From Ophioderma brevispina (lineage: Eukaryota; Echinodermata; Ophiuroidea; Amphilepidida; Ophiodermatidae), in the NCBI GenBank assembly GCA_023653785.1, contig JAMKCH010002838.1:124001-188000 (forward strand): a DNA stretch of 64,000 nucleotides, read 5' to 3'. The notes under the pieces are model-generated. The model saw only the letters and a list, made by a program, of their open reading frames with translations, was not told the origin of the DNA and searched no databases. Below are positions 1 through 10,089 of this stretch, in pieces; position 1 is the stretch's first letter, and each line of letters begins with the position of its first letter. A program made the translations under genes and the position numbers.

Positions 1-1374
1 GACGCATGTGGTTGGGCCTACCCCTGACTTTAAAAATGAAAAAAATCCCGAAGCGGTTTCTGCTGTGATCGTTTAGCTTCATTTTATGATATTTCCCATA
101 GAACTGTGTACAAATTTTGGCGAAAAATGGTTTTGTTCATTCCATAATGTAAATATCTCAAAAACGAAGTCCTGTGGCCACCCCAAAATATTTTATTACA
201 GATTTTGAATCAGCACCAATGAAAATACCTATATGAAATTTTTAAAGAAATTCCAAGGAAGTAATTCTATCATCGGCAGGTTGGTCGCACCTAACCACAT
301 TCTGTAGCCAAATACAAGGTAAGAAATGGCTATTGAATGTCTAATCTATATGAAATCTATACTGTATAAAGATCGAACTTCGCCAATGTTGTTTTCTGAT
401 AGGAGGCTGCCATGTTGACACAGGATGGCGCCCATGTTGAATGTGTACCCTAATTCAGGTATACCCTTCCCCTGTGTCTCTCGATTGCTCGGGGGTTTTT
501 TGTATTAAAACTGCCTGTAGTGATTGGATTTCATTGAGATTGCAATAAAACGTGTTGTAAACATAGCTAAACGTGTTGTACACAGTAGGAAATGCGTATT
601 GAATTCCCGGGGTTTTGACAAAGAGTATGTTACTTTAATATTGTGGGTAACCATAGTCTAGTGTACGAGGTATCATTCATATTCGTGGCTTAATTCCATG
701 GTCCTGATCAGTTTGACCTTGTGTGCTTCTCTCTAGTAAATATATTATTTTTCTTGGTGAATCAAAAGAGAACAATAGAAGGCCACTACTGTAAACATTC
801 AAGATTGGATTTATTAAGTATTTAATTCATTGAATGACTTTCTAATTATCAACACCGTGTTATTTTGACTCAAATTTCGTGACTTTTTGTTCTCGGACCC
901 TGGAGCGTTAAATCGTGATCGCGTTGGCGATTTGACCTCTTTGTGATAGTTATTTCTAAAATTATTTCTTTTTGGAAACAAAAAAAAAATAAGAGGATAA
1001 ATATACCTCATGTACAGTTGAACAATACGTTTAAGTTATTTTTTTGTATCATTAATGAGCACCATTACCATTAACGTATTTTTGGAAGAAATAACTGGTG
1101 GACCTTCCGCCTGACTATCCATAGAAACAAGAAGGCTGTGTCGACAGTGCTGGACACCCCACGCACTGAGTCTATGCACTCGGTCCTTGGTATGATATTT
1201 GTACTGCATGGCTGTGGGGGTCGAATGACAATGATATAATCATTTTAGGCCTAAAGTAAATATACTTTTAGCGATACTAATGTATTAGCCCGAAAAGTAG
1301 GTCTTTATACTTAATCGTACAATTTATTAAGCTCGAAGAAAGCAGTCTGGTTTACAACTGGCAGTGGCATGCAA
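1..1374. other. Unassigned AT-rich sequence
   Basis: No coding region, RNA gene or complete repeat is recognised. Positions about 333-375 share the phrase ctaatctatatgaaatc and its surroundings with the interior of the family B element at 5278-5578, so a small B fragment may be present, but no terminal repeat is visible. Short open frames here look like chance. Confidence 0.5.
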
Positions 1375-1378
1375 TTAA

Positions 1379-2190
1379 ACGGGGATGGCCCGAATTTAAG
1401 TATATAAAGACTTAATTTTGGATGAGAATGACCCTCGTGGGGGGGGGGGGTCTTCAACACTATGACCATAAACGGGATGTTCCAACAGACTCGTCCCATT
1501 TTCAACCTTCTGGTATATTCAATGATCCCTTTTTTTTTTTCGCCGTTCTGCTGGACCAATTTTTGGTATAGCAAAATGGGTTCTGGTTTTTTTGTTTGTC
1601 AATTTTCCTCATGGCCCGATTTAAGTATAATAAAGATTTAATTTTGATAGAATTGCTCTCAGCGGGGGGTTCTAAAACAAATGACCATACGGAGCGTGCC
1701 ACAACCATCGGTCCCATTTTCAGCCTTCTAATTTTTCATGTCAATTAATTTTTGGTATACCATGGTGGTTTTCTTTTTCAAAGGGTTCTCAAATTTGTTG
1801 GAAAATTAGTCAATTTTCTCAATCGGAAGCCAAATTTTCTAAAAATTGTTGGGAACTTGTTTTTAGTCAATTTCCTCAATCCCCGGGAGCAAAAATTGCT
1901 TAAAAAAAAAAACGCAACATTTTGAGAAATAAATGGCAAATTTGGGTTAAATTTGGGCCTAAATTCCAATCGCTGGTATAGAATTGGGTCCCTTTTTGGC
2001 AAAACAAAAGTATAGCTATGGGTCCTACTTTCTTCTCAGACTCTCGGAGGCACGTCCTAACCCACCAAACCCCATGGAATTGCCTTTACCTTACCCCACC
2101 CAATCTGTAAAGTTTCGCGCCGATATTGATGTGAGAGTATGTGAAGCCAGAAACATCCGTAGGTTTGGGCCCAAATAACGCGACTTTCAC
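1379..2190 (+). mobile_element. Expanded, damaged family G element with internal tandem duplication
   Basis: A TTAA at 1375-1378 is followed by ACGGGGATGGCCCG, matching the left end of the better copies at 13117 and 49744. About 232 bp later (1611) the same start recurs (ATGGCCCGATTTAAG) and both segments continue through shared words such as gaccata and gtcccattttca, so an internal unit of ~235 bp is duplicated. At 2100-2180 a further block (ctgtaaagtttcgcgccg onward) matches the middle of the other G copies. The right terminus was not located. Long G and T runs at 1440-1451 and 1530-1540 may be unreliable. No coding capacity. Confidence 0.55.
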
Positions 2191-2279
2191 AAAAATAAAT
2201 AAATTAAAAAACAAAAACCACTCATATTTTTTCCGCGTTCTCGGCTTTCGCGCTCGCTATATTCAAAGAATATAACTGT

Positions 2280-2650
2280 GGGCCGCCCCATGACCTTTGA
2301 CCCTGGCATGCGACCTTTGATCTCATCACATATGAGGGATCGCATGGTTGCACCTATGACAAAAGTTTTGGTTCCAATTGAATCAGTTTCAATTTAGGAA
2401 TCAATTTTCATTTTTAGCCCATTTTCAACTTACCTCACAATGACCTTTGACCTTGTCAACATAACATTTGACCTTCATCAACATATGAGGGATCCATTGT
2501 GCACCTATGACAGAAGTTTGGTTCCCGATTGAAGTTAAACTTTTCAATTGAGGTCAATTTAAAAAAAAAAACTTAACAATTTGTTGACACACCCAAACCA
2601 TACATTCACACAAACAACATACAAACACACACACACACACCCCCTCCAAC
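2280..2650. repeat. Two ~154-bp tandem units beside an (AC)n microsatellite
   Basis: Two units align through tgacctttgacc, catatgaggga, gcacctatgaca and aagttttggttcc; the anchor catatgaggga recurs 154 bp apart (about 2328 and 2482). An (AC)n run follows at about 2620-2640. The same layout, a ~130-170-bp unit next to a simple or GC-rich repeat, is seen at 46410, 52612 and 54640. This resembles Helitron-related 'pearl'/HINE elements, but no Helitron terminus is visible here. Confidence 0.65.
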
Positions 2651-3055
2651 CCACACCACCATACATCACACGCACAACGGATTGTGCTAAGTGGTCCTGC
2701 CAGCTATAGCTGGCGGCCAGTCGCGTATCGGGCCTACCAGTTTTTGGGAAATTTTCCCTCTCAGAGGGGGTCAAAAGGCCAATTTTCCCGGTCATAGGGT
2801 AAAAAACGGCTGATTTAAGCATGATTTTTGGCAAAATTTTCCCGGCCAAATCGTCAGGGGGGGAAACCTGCCCTGCCCCCGCCTGTTACGCAACTGCTGG
2901 CGGCACACAAAACGAGGGCTCGTGAACAGCGCTATATTTGTGGCAAATGTAGCCTGAGGAATCCACTAGGCAAAATCCCAAATAACGTGAATCGTAGATC
3001 ATGAATGGTAAGACCCCGGATCATTACAAACCAAAGTTAACGAGAATCTTTTTAA
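2651..3055. other. Unassigned stretch
   Basis: Moderately GC-rich near 2690-2900 with no recognisable gene. The 96-codon minus-strand open frame across it is partly made of the (AC)n run and is not credible. Confidence 0.5.
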
Positions 3056-3059
3056 TTAA

Positions 3060-3395
3060 AGGTGGTTGTCCGATTAATGGTGCATTTTGTTCTCTACTTG
3101 AAATTGAGAGCCTGGCACTTGCACATACCCCCTCAAGTACCGTGGGAAACAAACTTGGCGGTTTTGATTGTAGAACGGCAATAATGCATATTGCAAAGCC
3201 CATTTCAATACTGTGCTTAATGTTAACCCTAAAACGGCATTTTTTTGTTTATATCTTGGGAATGGAATGGATTTAAGTGCTCAAACCTTCCAGGACGACA
3301 ATGAGAAATACGACCTTGTCATCTTATTCAAAATCGTACTAATCATCCGGGAAATCGGCAGGTGGGGTCCCAAAGAGCGATCGGAACATGCACCT
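3060..3395 (+). mobile_element. Family A MITE, copy 1 (336 bp, TTAA-flanked)
   Basis: The element starts AGGTGG after TTAA (3056-3059) and ends GCACCT before TTAA (3396-3399). It aligns along its length with 4968-5273 and 5980-6318, sharing phrases such as tcaagtaccgtgggaaac, caataatgcatattgcaaag and aggacgacaatgaga. Short terminal inverted repeats with a TTAA duplication are the signature of piggyBac-superfamily insertion. It has no coding capacity; the 91- and 79-codon open frames inside are not conserved in the other copies. Confidence 0.85.
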
Positions 3396-4163
3396 TTAAT
3401 TCTTTGCCCTTCATCAAAATTTGGACATCATACAATATCTTCAATTTTGTAGGTCTATGCAAAATCAGGTTGTTTATCTATTGTTAGGCGATAGTCCTCG
3501 AATGTTGCATTCCCAGTTTTATGTCTAAAAACGCGGGTTATAGTGTGTGAGGCATAGTCAACAGGATTTTTACAGAGATTTTTTTGATAAATTGTCTACA
3601 AAATCACCAAATTTTGGCAAAAACAGCAATTTTTTTTGTGGACCCATAAGGTGGTTACCATCTGCACATTTAGGCTTCCCAAAATATTTAACTCCTTCCC
3701 CACCCCTACCCCAAAATCCCCCCATCCCCGAAAAAGAAGTCTGTGGTCTGGGCTCCGCCACTGCCGGGGATCGGAACAGATACGGAACATGCCAGATTGG
3801 CCTATGATTGGAGCCACTGTAGGCCTATAAAGATGGCCGCCATCTGTAACTCTGCGGTGCCCGGAAGGAGTAAGAATTTGCACAAATAATCCCTACTTTC
3901 TTCACAAGAGGGTTTCCCTCATTACCCAGTATTAGGCTAACGTCACTGAGAAGCCCCATTCCTCCGACCACAGCTACGCAACTGAGTGGGTCTTTGGGAT
4001 TGCGTGCGAGTTCCTTGGTTTGCACATTTAATTGGCAGTATGGATGCATAATAGGCCTAAGGCAAATAAAGAGGCCTTGGAGAATTTAATAATGTCTCTT
4101 TAAGTTTGAGTCATTTCAAGTGATCAACACCGTTTAGTGACCGCTCCCATTCACCTAGCTATC
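3396..4163. other. Unassigned stretch
   Basis: No repeat pair or gene recognised. It includes a C-rich patch at 3690-3730 and the word gtaggcctataaagatggccg near 3818. Confidence 0.45.
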
Positions 4164-4194
4164 GGTTGCCCGCGTGCGAATGCGGCGGGCAACC
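4164..4194. repeat. GC-rich hairpin
   Basis: GGTTGCCCGC and GCGGGCAACC form a 10-bp perfect stem around a ~10-nt loop, in otherwise AT-rich DNA. A Helitron 3' end was considered, but no CTRR follows at the expected distance. Confidence 0.6.
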
Positions 4195-4262
4195 TCTATT
4201 TACTATATAATGACAGCAATAATCTGGGTGTGCATCAAAATCTCTCTTTGCCCCCTTATAAG
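4195..4262 (+). mobile_element. Family B MITE fragment (right end only)
   Basis: The stretch tatttactatataatgaca...aatctgggtg...tcaaaatctctctttgc matches the last ~70 bp of the B element ending at 5578. The terminal GCACCTTTAA is mutated to CCCCCTTATA. The left part is not visible. Confidence 0.6.
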
Positions 4263-4487
4263 TACAATTGCAGACAGGTTGTCATGTATTGTTTCAGGGA
4301 GGAGTCTATTTACACTACTAAGTGGGGCAAATAATAAATTAAGGTTCCCTGCGAAATGCGCTCATATTATTGACAATATGAAATGCTGCGTTGTTTCTGG
4401 CAAATTCCAACCGAAGATGTAATGATAATACTGGGCACTGCAACTATCAATGTAAAAAAAAAGCTCCACCGATTATAACATAGGGAG

Positions 4488-4812
4488 GGCAAGAGAAATA
4501 TCAGTAGCTTCCACAATGCATTGCTTCCATGGAGATATTTGTACAGGTATGATTAATCGCTAAGAGGTGAAACATGGCTAAAGTAGCATCGTAGCTTCCC
4601 ACAATCATTGCTTCCATTGGAGATTTTTGTACAGGTACTGATGACCCGCTAGAGGTGAAACATGGCTAAAGTACAGTACTGATTCACCTAAACTTGCATT
4701 TTAGAATGTTTCAATGCATCGTCTAACAACATATACCGACTGTACTGAAATCCTCCATTGGAAGCAATGCATTGTGGGAAGCTACTGATATCTTCTCTTG
4801 GGAAGGCCATTG
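4488..4812. mobile_element. Family P inverted-repeat MITE, copy 1, with duplicated left arm
   Basis: The left end (aagagaaatatcagtagcttcc...) is the inverted match of the right end (...ggaagctactgatatcttctctt) over about 47 bp. Flanks gggagggc and gggaaggcc could be an imperfect 8-9-bp target duplication, as for hAT elements. The left arm is repeated: gtagcttccc...gtacaggtactgat at 4590-4640 repeats 4505-4555, and ggtgaaacatggctaaagta occurs twice. No coding capacity. Confidence 0.75.
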
Positions 4813-4967
4813 CAAAATATTCAATTCCACAATTTCATTTGAATTTGACATGGCATCTTTTAATGCGAGTGGTAACTGTGTTATTATAATGCCTATAGAT
4901 TACAGTAGAATAATTTCCAGTAAATAGTAGTAAACTGAACAACCCTACTTGTACTTGTAGCATTTAA

Positions 4968-5273
4968 AGGTGCCTTGTGTCCCGATTTATATGCCTATTG
5001 TGTCATATGCTTGATATGAGATGCCAGGCACTTGCACGTCGCCCTGTCAAGTACCATGAGAAACAACTGGGTTTTTGACGGTAGAAGCAATAATTCATAT
5101 TGCAAAGCCCTATTCAATACTGTGCTAATTTGATGTTAACCACTAAAACGGCGTTTTTTTTCGGTTATCATCTGTGAGATGAAATGGATTTGAGGCTCAA
5201 TTTCAGGACGACAATGATAAATACAGCCTTCCGGAAAAATCAGGGGTCCCAAAGACGATCGGAACACGCACCT
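4968..5273 (+). mobile_element. Family A MITE, copy 2 (306 bp, TTAA-flanked)
   Basis: It starts AGGTGCC after TTAA (4964-4967) and ends CGCACCT before TTAA (5274-5277). It aligns with copies 1 and 3 but lacks part of the 3' third (the region around tcatctgatatcaaaatcg of copy 3). The TTAA at its right end is also the left flank of a family B element, so the two elements are directly abutted. Confidence 0.87.
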
Positions 5274-5277
5274 TTAA

Positions 5278-5578
5278 AGGTGCAATGAGGAATTTCAAAT
5301 AACAGGTGTCCCTAAAAAATGTGAAAATTCTGATTTTTGCCCTGATGTAAAGCTTTCCATCAAAAATATCCCCATCTGAAAGGATTAAGCTGAGAAATGT
5401 TTCTTTGGTACAAAAATTGTGAAATTTCTAATTTCGTATAGGAGCAAATACGAAATTCAGCTATGTTTTATATATTGAAATATAATCAAGTCAAAATCAC
5501 CTCTATTGAGTGTATAATCTATATGAAATCACTATTATGACACAATATCTGGGTGCCTCAAAATCTCTCGTTGCACCT
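5278..5578 (+). mobile_element. Family B MITE, copy 1 (301 bp, TTAA-flanked)
   Basis: Terminal inverted repeats AGGTGCAATGAG and CTCTCGTTGCACCT lie between TTAA (5274-5277) and TTAA (5579-5582). The interior is unlike family A except for the first ~6 terminal bases. A full-length reverse copy lies at 20612-20970 and fragments at 4195-4262 and perhaps 333-375. AT-rich and without an open frame, consistent with a non-autonomous element mobilised in trans. Confidence 0.87.
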
Positions 5579-5582
5579 TTAA

Positions 5583-5975
5583 GCAGGAAAGCCTTGGCCA
5601 AAATATTTTGCAGACAAAGTGAGAATATTACAAGCTTTCCAATGAATCTTAGGTTTGATCATTTGATGGTGTGAGTAGTGGGGTCAAGGCTGAGGATTGG
5701 GTAATAGCCCTTTAAGACTTGTACTGTTGTATTAGTGTGAATAACCACTTCATTTTATCAAAGCTAATACTGATAGTGTAATGAGATAGACAAAGGTCAA
5801 GTAATTTGAAGTTCAAGTGCACATTAATGGTGATGAACTCACCGTTAGGCAAAACAATTGTCTCACATACTCACATACATAAGCAAGAAGAGTCATTTTT
5901 GCTATCTAACTCTAAGTGATGAGACCAATTTTTGGCTTTTTTTAGAAGTCATGAAAATAATTTTAAGAAATACTC
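5583..5975. other. Unassigned spacer between MITEs
   Basis: AT-rich sequence with no recognised repeat or gene. Confidence 0.5.
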
Positions 5976-5979
5976 TTCA

Positions 5980-6318
5980 AGGTGCTTGTTTCGATTTATG
6001 TGTATTGTGTTCTCTACTTGATATGAGAGCCTGGAACTTGTACATACATCCAATCAAGTACCGTGGGAAACAAACATGCGGTTTTGATGGTAGACGCAAT
6101 AATGCATGTTGCAAAGCCCTATTCAATACTGTGCTAATATTGATGGTTAACCACTAAAACAGCGTGTTTTTTTTTTTTTTATATCTTGGGAATAAAATGG
6201 ATTTGAGGGCTCAAATTTCAGGACGACAATGAGAAAAATACGGCCTTTCATCTGATATCAAAATCGATACTACTTCGTGAAAATCAGAGAGTTCCCACTA
6301 TGATCGGAACATGCACCT
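5980..6318 (+). mobile_element. Family A MITE, copy 3 (339 bp)
   Basis: It starts AGGTGCTTG after TTCA (5976-5979, a one-base change from TTAA) and ends ATGCACCT before TTAA (6319-6322). It aligns end to end with copy 1. A T-run at about 6166-6180 replaces the shorter T-run of the other copies. Confidence 0.85.
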
Positions 6319-6516
6319 TTAAGTAAATCGTTCTTATCTTGCCAGAGATACTTAAATACACACTTACCCCTGGGGAATAAGGGCATAAAACTTGTACTAA
6401 AGTTTTCAGAGGAAATATAAGCGAAAAGTCTGAAATTCACATATACGGCAATTTTGACCTTTGGCCTACAGACCTGTCTGTCACGGCACAAGTAGCGGTA
6501 GTACTAAGGTACAGGT

Positions 6517-6765
6517 CAAGAGAAGATACCAGTAGCTCCCACCATGCATTGCTTCCATTGGAAGTTTTGTACAGGTTGCCATGTGGATCGTTGAGTGAAA
6601 CGCTCTTACAATGCAAAGTTTGGTGTGATCAGTACTGAATAGCCATGGTTTTCATCATTCTAAACGACCCCCTCAGTACCTGTATGTGCAAAAACCCTCC
6701 AATTGGAAGCACTGCCTTGTGGGAAGCTACTGAAATCGTCTCTTTGTAAGGCTCCATGGGGCAAG
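6517..6765. mobile_element. Family P inverted-repeat MITE, copy 2
   Basis: The left end aagagaagataccagtagct and right end agctactgaaatcgtctctt are inverted versions of each other and match the ends of the element at 4488-4812. This copy has a single left arm and a different middle, so the internal duplication in copy 1 is private to it. Confidence 0.72.
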
Positions 6766-7540
6766 TGTCATCTTGAACTCTGAACTGTAATCAGAGGTTT
6801 GGATGGATAACAGGTGGAGACAGAGGGATGAAGAAATTTCCAATGTATGACAGAGATTTTGCTACGTGACAAAATCCACTTTCTCTGAAGCGCATCTTTT
6901 GGGTTGACCTTTTGGGTTGACGAGTGACAAGTAACATCCTCCATCCGTACAGGGGGCGGTGAAGGACGCCTTATGTTCGATACGAGATTTGGGATTTTGG
7001 AGGTTTTGCCACCAGGCTCCCTGGTGGAGCTCTATGGAAAAAATCCCGAACTCGGCCTTACTATGCCTTAAATTGAAATTTCCTCCAAAACCGCTGATGA
7101 ATTCCAATCAATTTTTTACCATAACGGCAAGAAACATCATTTAAGAAGCCATTTTGTTCCTGGCGAACTTTTAGTTCGTAGAAGACATTTGGAGACAAAT
7201 GATTTGAAAATTCAATTTTTCGCGCCATTTTCAAAGATCCCGACTGCTGAGAAACGTTTTTTTATTCAAGTTTATCTCATTCCTCATGGATAATGATGGG
7301 GGTCCCTACCACGTCCTATTGACATCACGAGGTCCGAGCAAGAGCGTATACAAACGTACATGAGACCACGGCGCTCATGCAACACAACGTATACCCGAAC
7401 CGTATTGACAGGATCTGTCTCATATCGCACCACATTTGGCTCGAAATTTCCTTTCCTACACCTGATTTGTCATAGTTGATCGCATTTTTTTCGTGCAGCT
7501 AAGGAATAAATTCGTTTTATGGGATGTGGCCTTTGCAGTA
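6766..7540. other. Unassigned stretch
   Basis: No repeat pair or gene recognised. Opposite-strand open frames of 61-81 codons around 6862-7144 overlap one another and have no recognisable motif. Confidence 0.45.
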
Positions 7541-8060
7541 CAACCAGGAAGGGGAAATGAGGGAGGGGGAGAGGAAGAAAAACGGAAGGGGGGGGGGGGG
7601 GAGGGGATAAAGATGGACGGTGTTAGGCGGGGATGTGGAGGGAAGGGGAGGGGGGGAAAAGGGAGGGTGTTGGAGAGGGAGGAGGAGAGGGAGGAGAGAC
7701 AGGGGGGAAGGGGAAGGGGGGAAGGACAGGTGAGGTGGAGTAGGGGGGAGTCGATGAGGAAGGGGGGTGGGGGGAAAAGAGGATATGGGGGGTGTTAGAG
7801 GGGACGAGGGTGATTTGAAGAGGGTAAAGTAGGGTGGGCGGGGGTTTACCTGGGTGGGGGGTAGGAATAGTAGGGACAAGTGGGTAAGAGGAAAGTAGCG
7901 GGTTGAGGGGGTGGGGGGGAGGAGAAGGGGGGAGGGTAGCATGAGGGGGGGGCGATGGGAAGGATGGGATAGGGGGGGGAAGTAGAGGAGGGAGGGCAGG
8001 GAGTAGTGGTGGGTAGAGGAGAGGGGGGTTGATAGAGGTGAACGACGATAGGGGGCGGGG
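7541..8060. repeat. Polypurine (G-rich) degenerate minisatellite
   Basis: About 520 bp of almost pure GA on the top strand, with many runs of four or more G. Units such as gggagggaggagag recur without a fixed period. The long minus-strand proline/serine-rich open frames (194 and 161 codons) are composition artefacts. Such strand-asymmetric tracts can form triplex or G-quadruplex DNA in vitro. Confidence 0.85.
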
Positions 8061-8564
8061 GTAAACCGTTTTCGCACAGTTATGACAAGAACAATGACCA
8101 CTTATCATAGCCTTTAAAGCCCCATCTATTACATCTTATACATGTTTACTGGCCCATTTATATAGACCAGTTAACATCCTAAAAGCGTCACGTTCTTTTG
8201 TTTGCCACCTGCGAATCCATTCTGCGAATCGTTATGGTCCCATAGTATTCAACTCTAACAGATACAATTGCCCAGTGAGCTCCAAGTATGTCAGTCAGGC
8301 CCACCTATTTTCAAGATACCAAGGCCCTAACATGTTTACCCACAACTTGCTGGTAACGGTCTATTAGATGTGCAAATTTTCCGAGGGATGCCAAATAAAT
8401 CCGACCATCCCCCCCCCACAAATACATCATCTAGATGAGAGCTGAACACAAGCAGGATCCTTCCAACAAATAGCTGGCAAGCCGGAGATGCAGCCATTTG
8501 TCTTACTTTTTGCTGCATTTGTACCTATATGTATGTTCAATTATGCCACTTTTACAACTCGTCG
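8061..8564. other. Unassigned stretch
   Basis: No gene or repeat recognised. Confidence 0.45.
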
Positions 8565-8880
8565 CCTTTCAAAAACGCACTCCAAATAAGTGGTTTTACT
8601 AAAAGAGGCATTCCCACTCAAAAAGAGTGACATCACTCCAAAAAAGTGGATTTCCACTCATTTTTGTGTTGTCCATTTCATTTCACTCCTGAAAAGTGTT
8701 GTCCTTCGTTTAACTAACTCCTCAATGAGTGGAAATTTACTCTTTTTGGAGTGCTTTTATACTCTTTTTGAGTGGAAATACACTCTTTTTAAATACATAC
8801 CACTCATTTTGGAGTTGGTTTTATAAGCAGTTTCATCACATTCTTTGGGAGTGAAATTTTCACTCGTTTAAAATTTAGAG
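8565..8880. repeat. Array of short ACTC/GAGT palindromes
   Basis: Roughly twenty copies of a short motif in alternating orientation, such as CACTCAAAAAGAGTG, ACTCTTTTTGGAGTG and GTGAAATTTTCACTC. The spacing is irregular (about 10-35 bp). Each is ACTC or CACTC, an A/T core, then GAGT, so the array is rich in local inverted repeats. No coding sequence. Confidence 0.75.
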
Positions 8881-9114
8881 AGTAATGAAATATTAAACAC
8901 TTAAAAAAAAATGAAATCTTGTGTTTGGGTAGAAATTCTCCTGCCACCACCATGGACACAACCGTCACTAGAACTGGTGGTTCTAGTTTTCACAGGTTGC
9001 AGGATGTCAAAATTAGGTTGAGAAGGTCCATGTGGAACCACCCTAGGGTCCTCCTGCCTTCTACTCAAGACCATTTCCTTTCCTAAACTTCCATGGTCAG
9101 GTCCCACTACCATA
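8881..9114. other. Unassigned flank
   Basis: No feature recognised; grades into the C-rich tract that follows. Confidence 0.4.
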
Positions 9115-9560
9115 GAGCCCCTTTTCCCGAGTTCCTACTGGCCTCAGATCCCCTTCCAGCTACATGGAGCATCCCTCCCAATAAACCACGTTTTTCCCCT
9201 TCCCCGTCCCAACAACTCAGGTTTGACTATACCAACTAATCCAGGTACCCTTCCATAGACCCCAGGGTCCCTTTTTCCACACTAAACCCACCCACATTCA
9301 TTCCCAAATAATCCCAGGGCTCATCCCATTTAACCCCTGGTCACTTCCCACTAATCCACAGGTTCCCCCTTCAACTACCGCAAACTCCCCTTCCAACTAT
9401 CTACATTGTACACGCCCCTTCCAACTATCTCAAATCTCTCTACTAGTGCATATGCCCCTTCCAATCCACACCTATCCCGGATCCCCCCTTCAACACCCTA
9501 ACCCTTTTCCCCAACTTTTTCATATCCTCCCTCCATTTCCAACTTCCCCAGCATTTTTTG
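9115..9560. repeat. C-rich degenerate minisatellite
   Basis: Loosely repeated units of about 25-35 bp built on ccccttccaactat and variants, strongly pyrimidine-biased on the top strand. The style resembles the tracts at 26400-27545, 30940-31090 and 56190-56805. Confidence 0.6.
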
Positions 9561-10089
9561 CTACATATGCAGAATAGGTTTTTTTTTTTAATGAATGCCA
9601 TGCCCGATTTGAATTTCATAATGATTTTCCTAAACAAACATTAAATGCTAAAAGAGAAAAAGTGTATAGTGCCCTCATCTTATGAAAATTAGGGGTAAAT
9701 TTCATTATTCACCTCAAAATGGGCGTCATGGTAACCGGTGAAGTAGCTACGCGGTATCTGTGTGTCTACTCCTGTACTGTCTACACAACATCCACCTTCT
9801 CTCCACCTAGTGGGGCAACTACAGGGTAGCCATTGGTGTTGGTACAGCAGAGTAGCCAAATTACTGTATACCTAATAACGTGGTTCTTTGTAAGCCTAGC
9901 TTGCAGGCCTCGCAATTAAGCCCAGTGTGTGCTGTGCCCGTAGCTGCCGCGGTAGGCATGTGAGTAAAAAGGCTGTGTAATTTTGTTAAAGTAGGTGCAA
10001 AGGGTAGGCCTATATGTAATTACGGCCACATAAGGTCCATTTAGGCTTTGAAGTACAATGAATCATGGTAAGGGTTAAGATTAATAAAA
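9561..10089. other. Unassigned stretch before the satellite array
   Basis: No gene recognised. The phrase gggtaggcctatatgtaatt at about 10000 is the only familiar word. Confidence 0.45.

Noticed and set aside
4164..4194. Hairpin considered as a Helitron 3' end
   Set aside because: No CTRR terminus follows and no partner 5' end lies upstream.
7493..8108. Open frames of 101-194 codons
   Set aside because: Low-complexity polypurine tract; the translation is only proline/serine or glycine/arginine.
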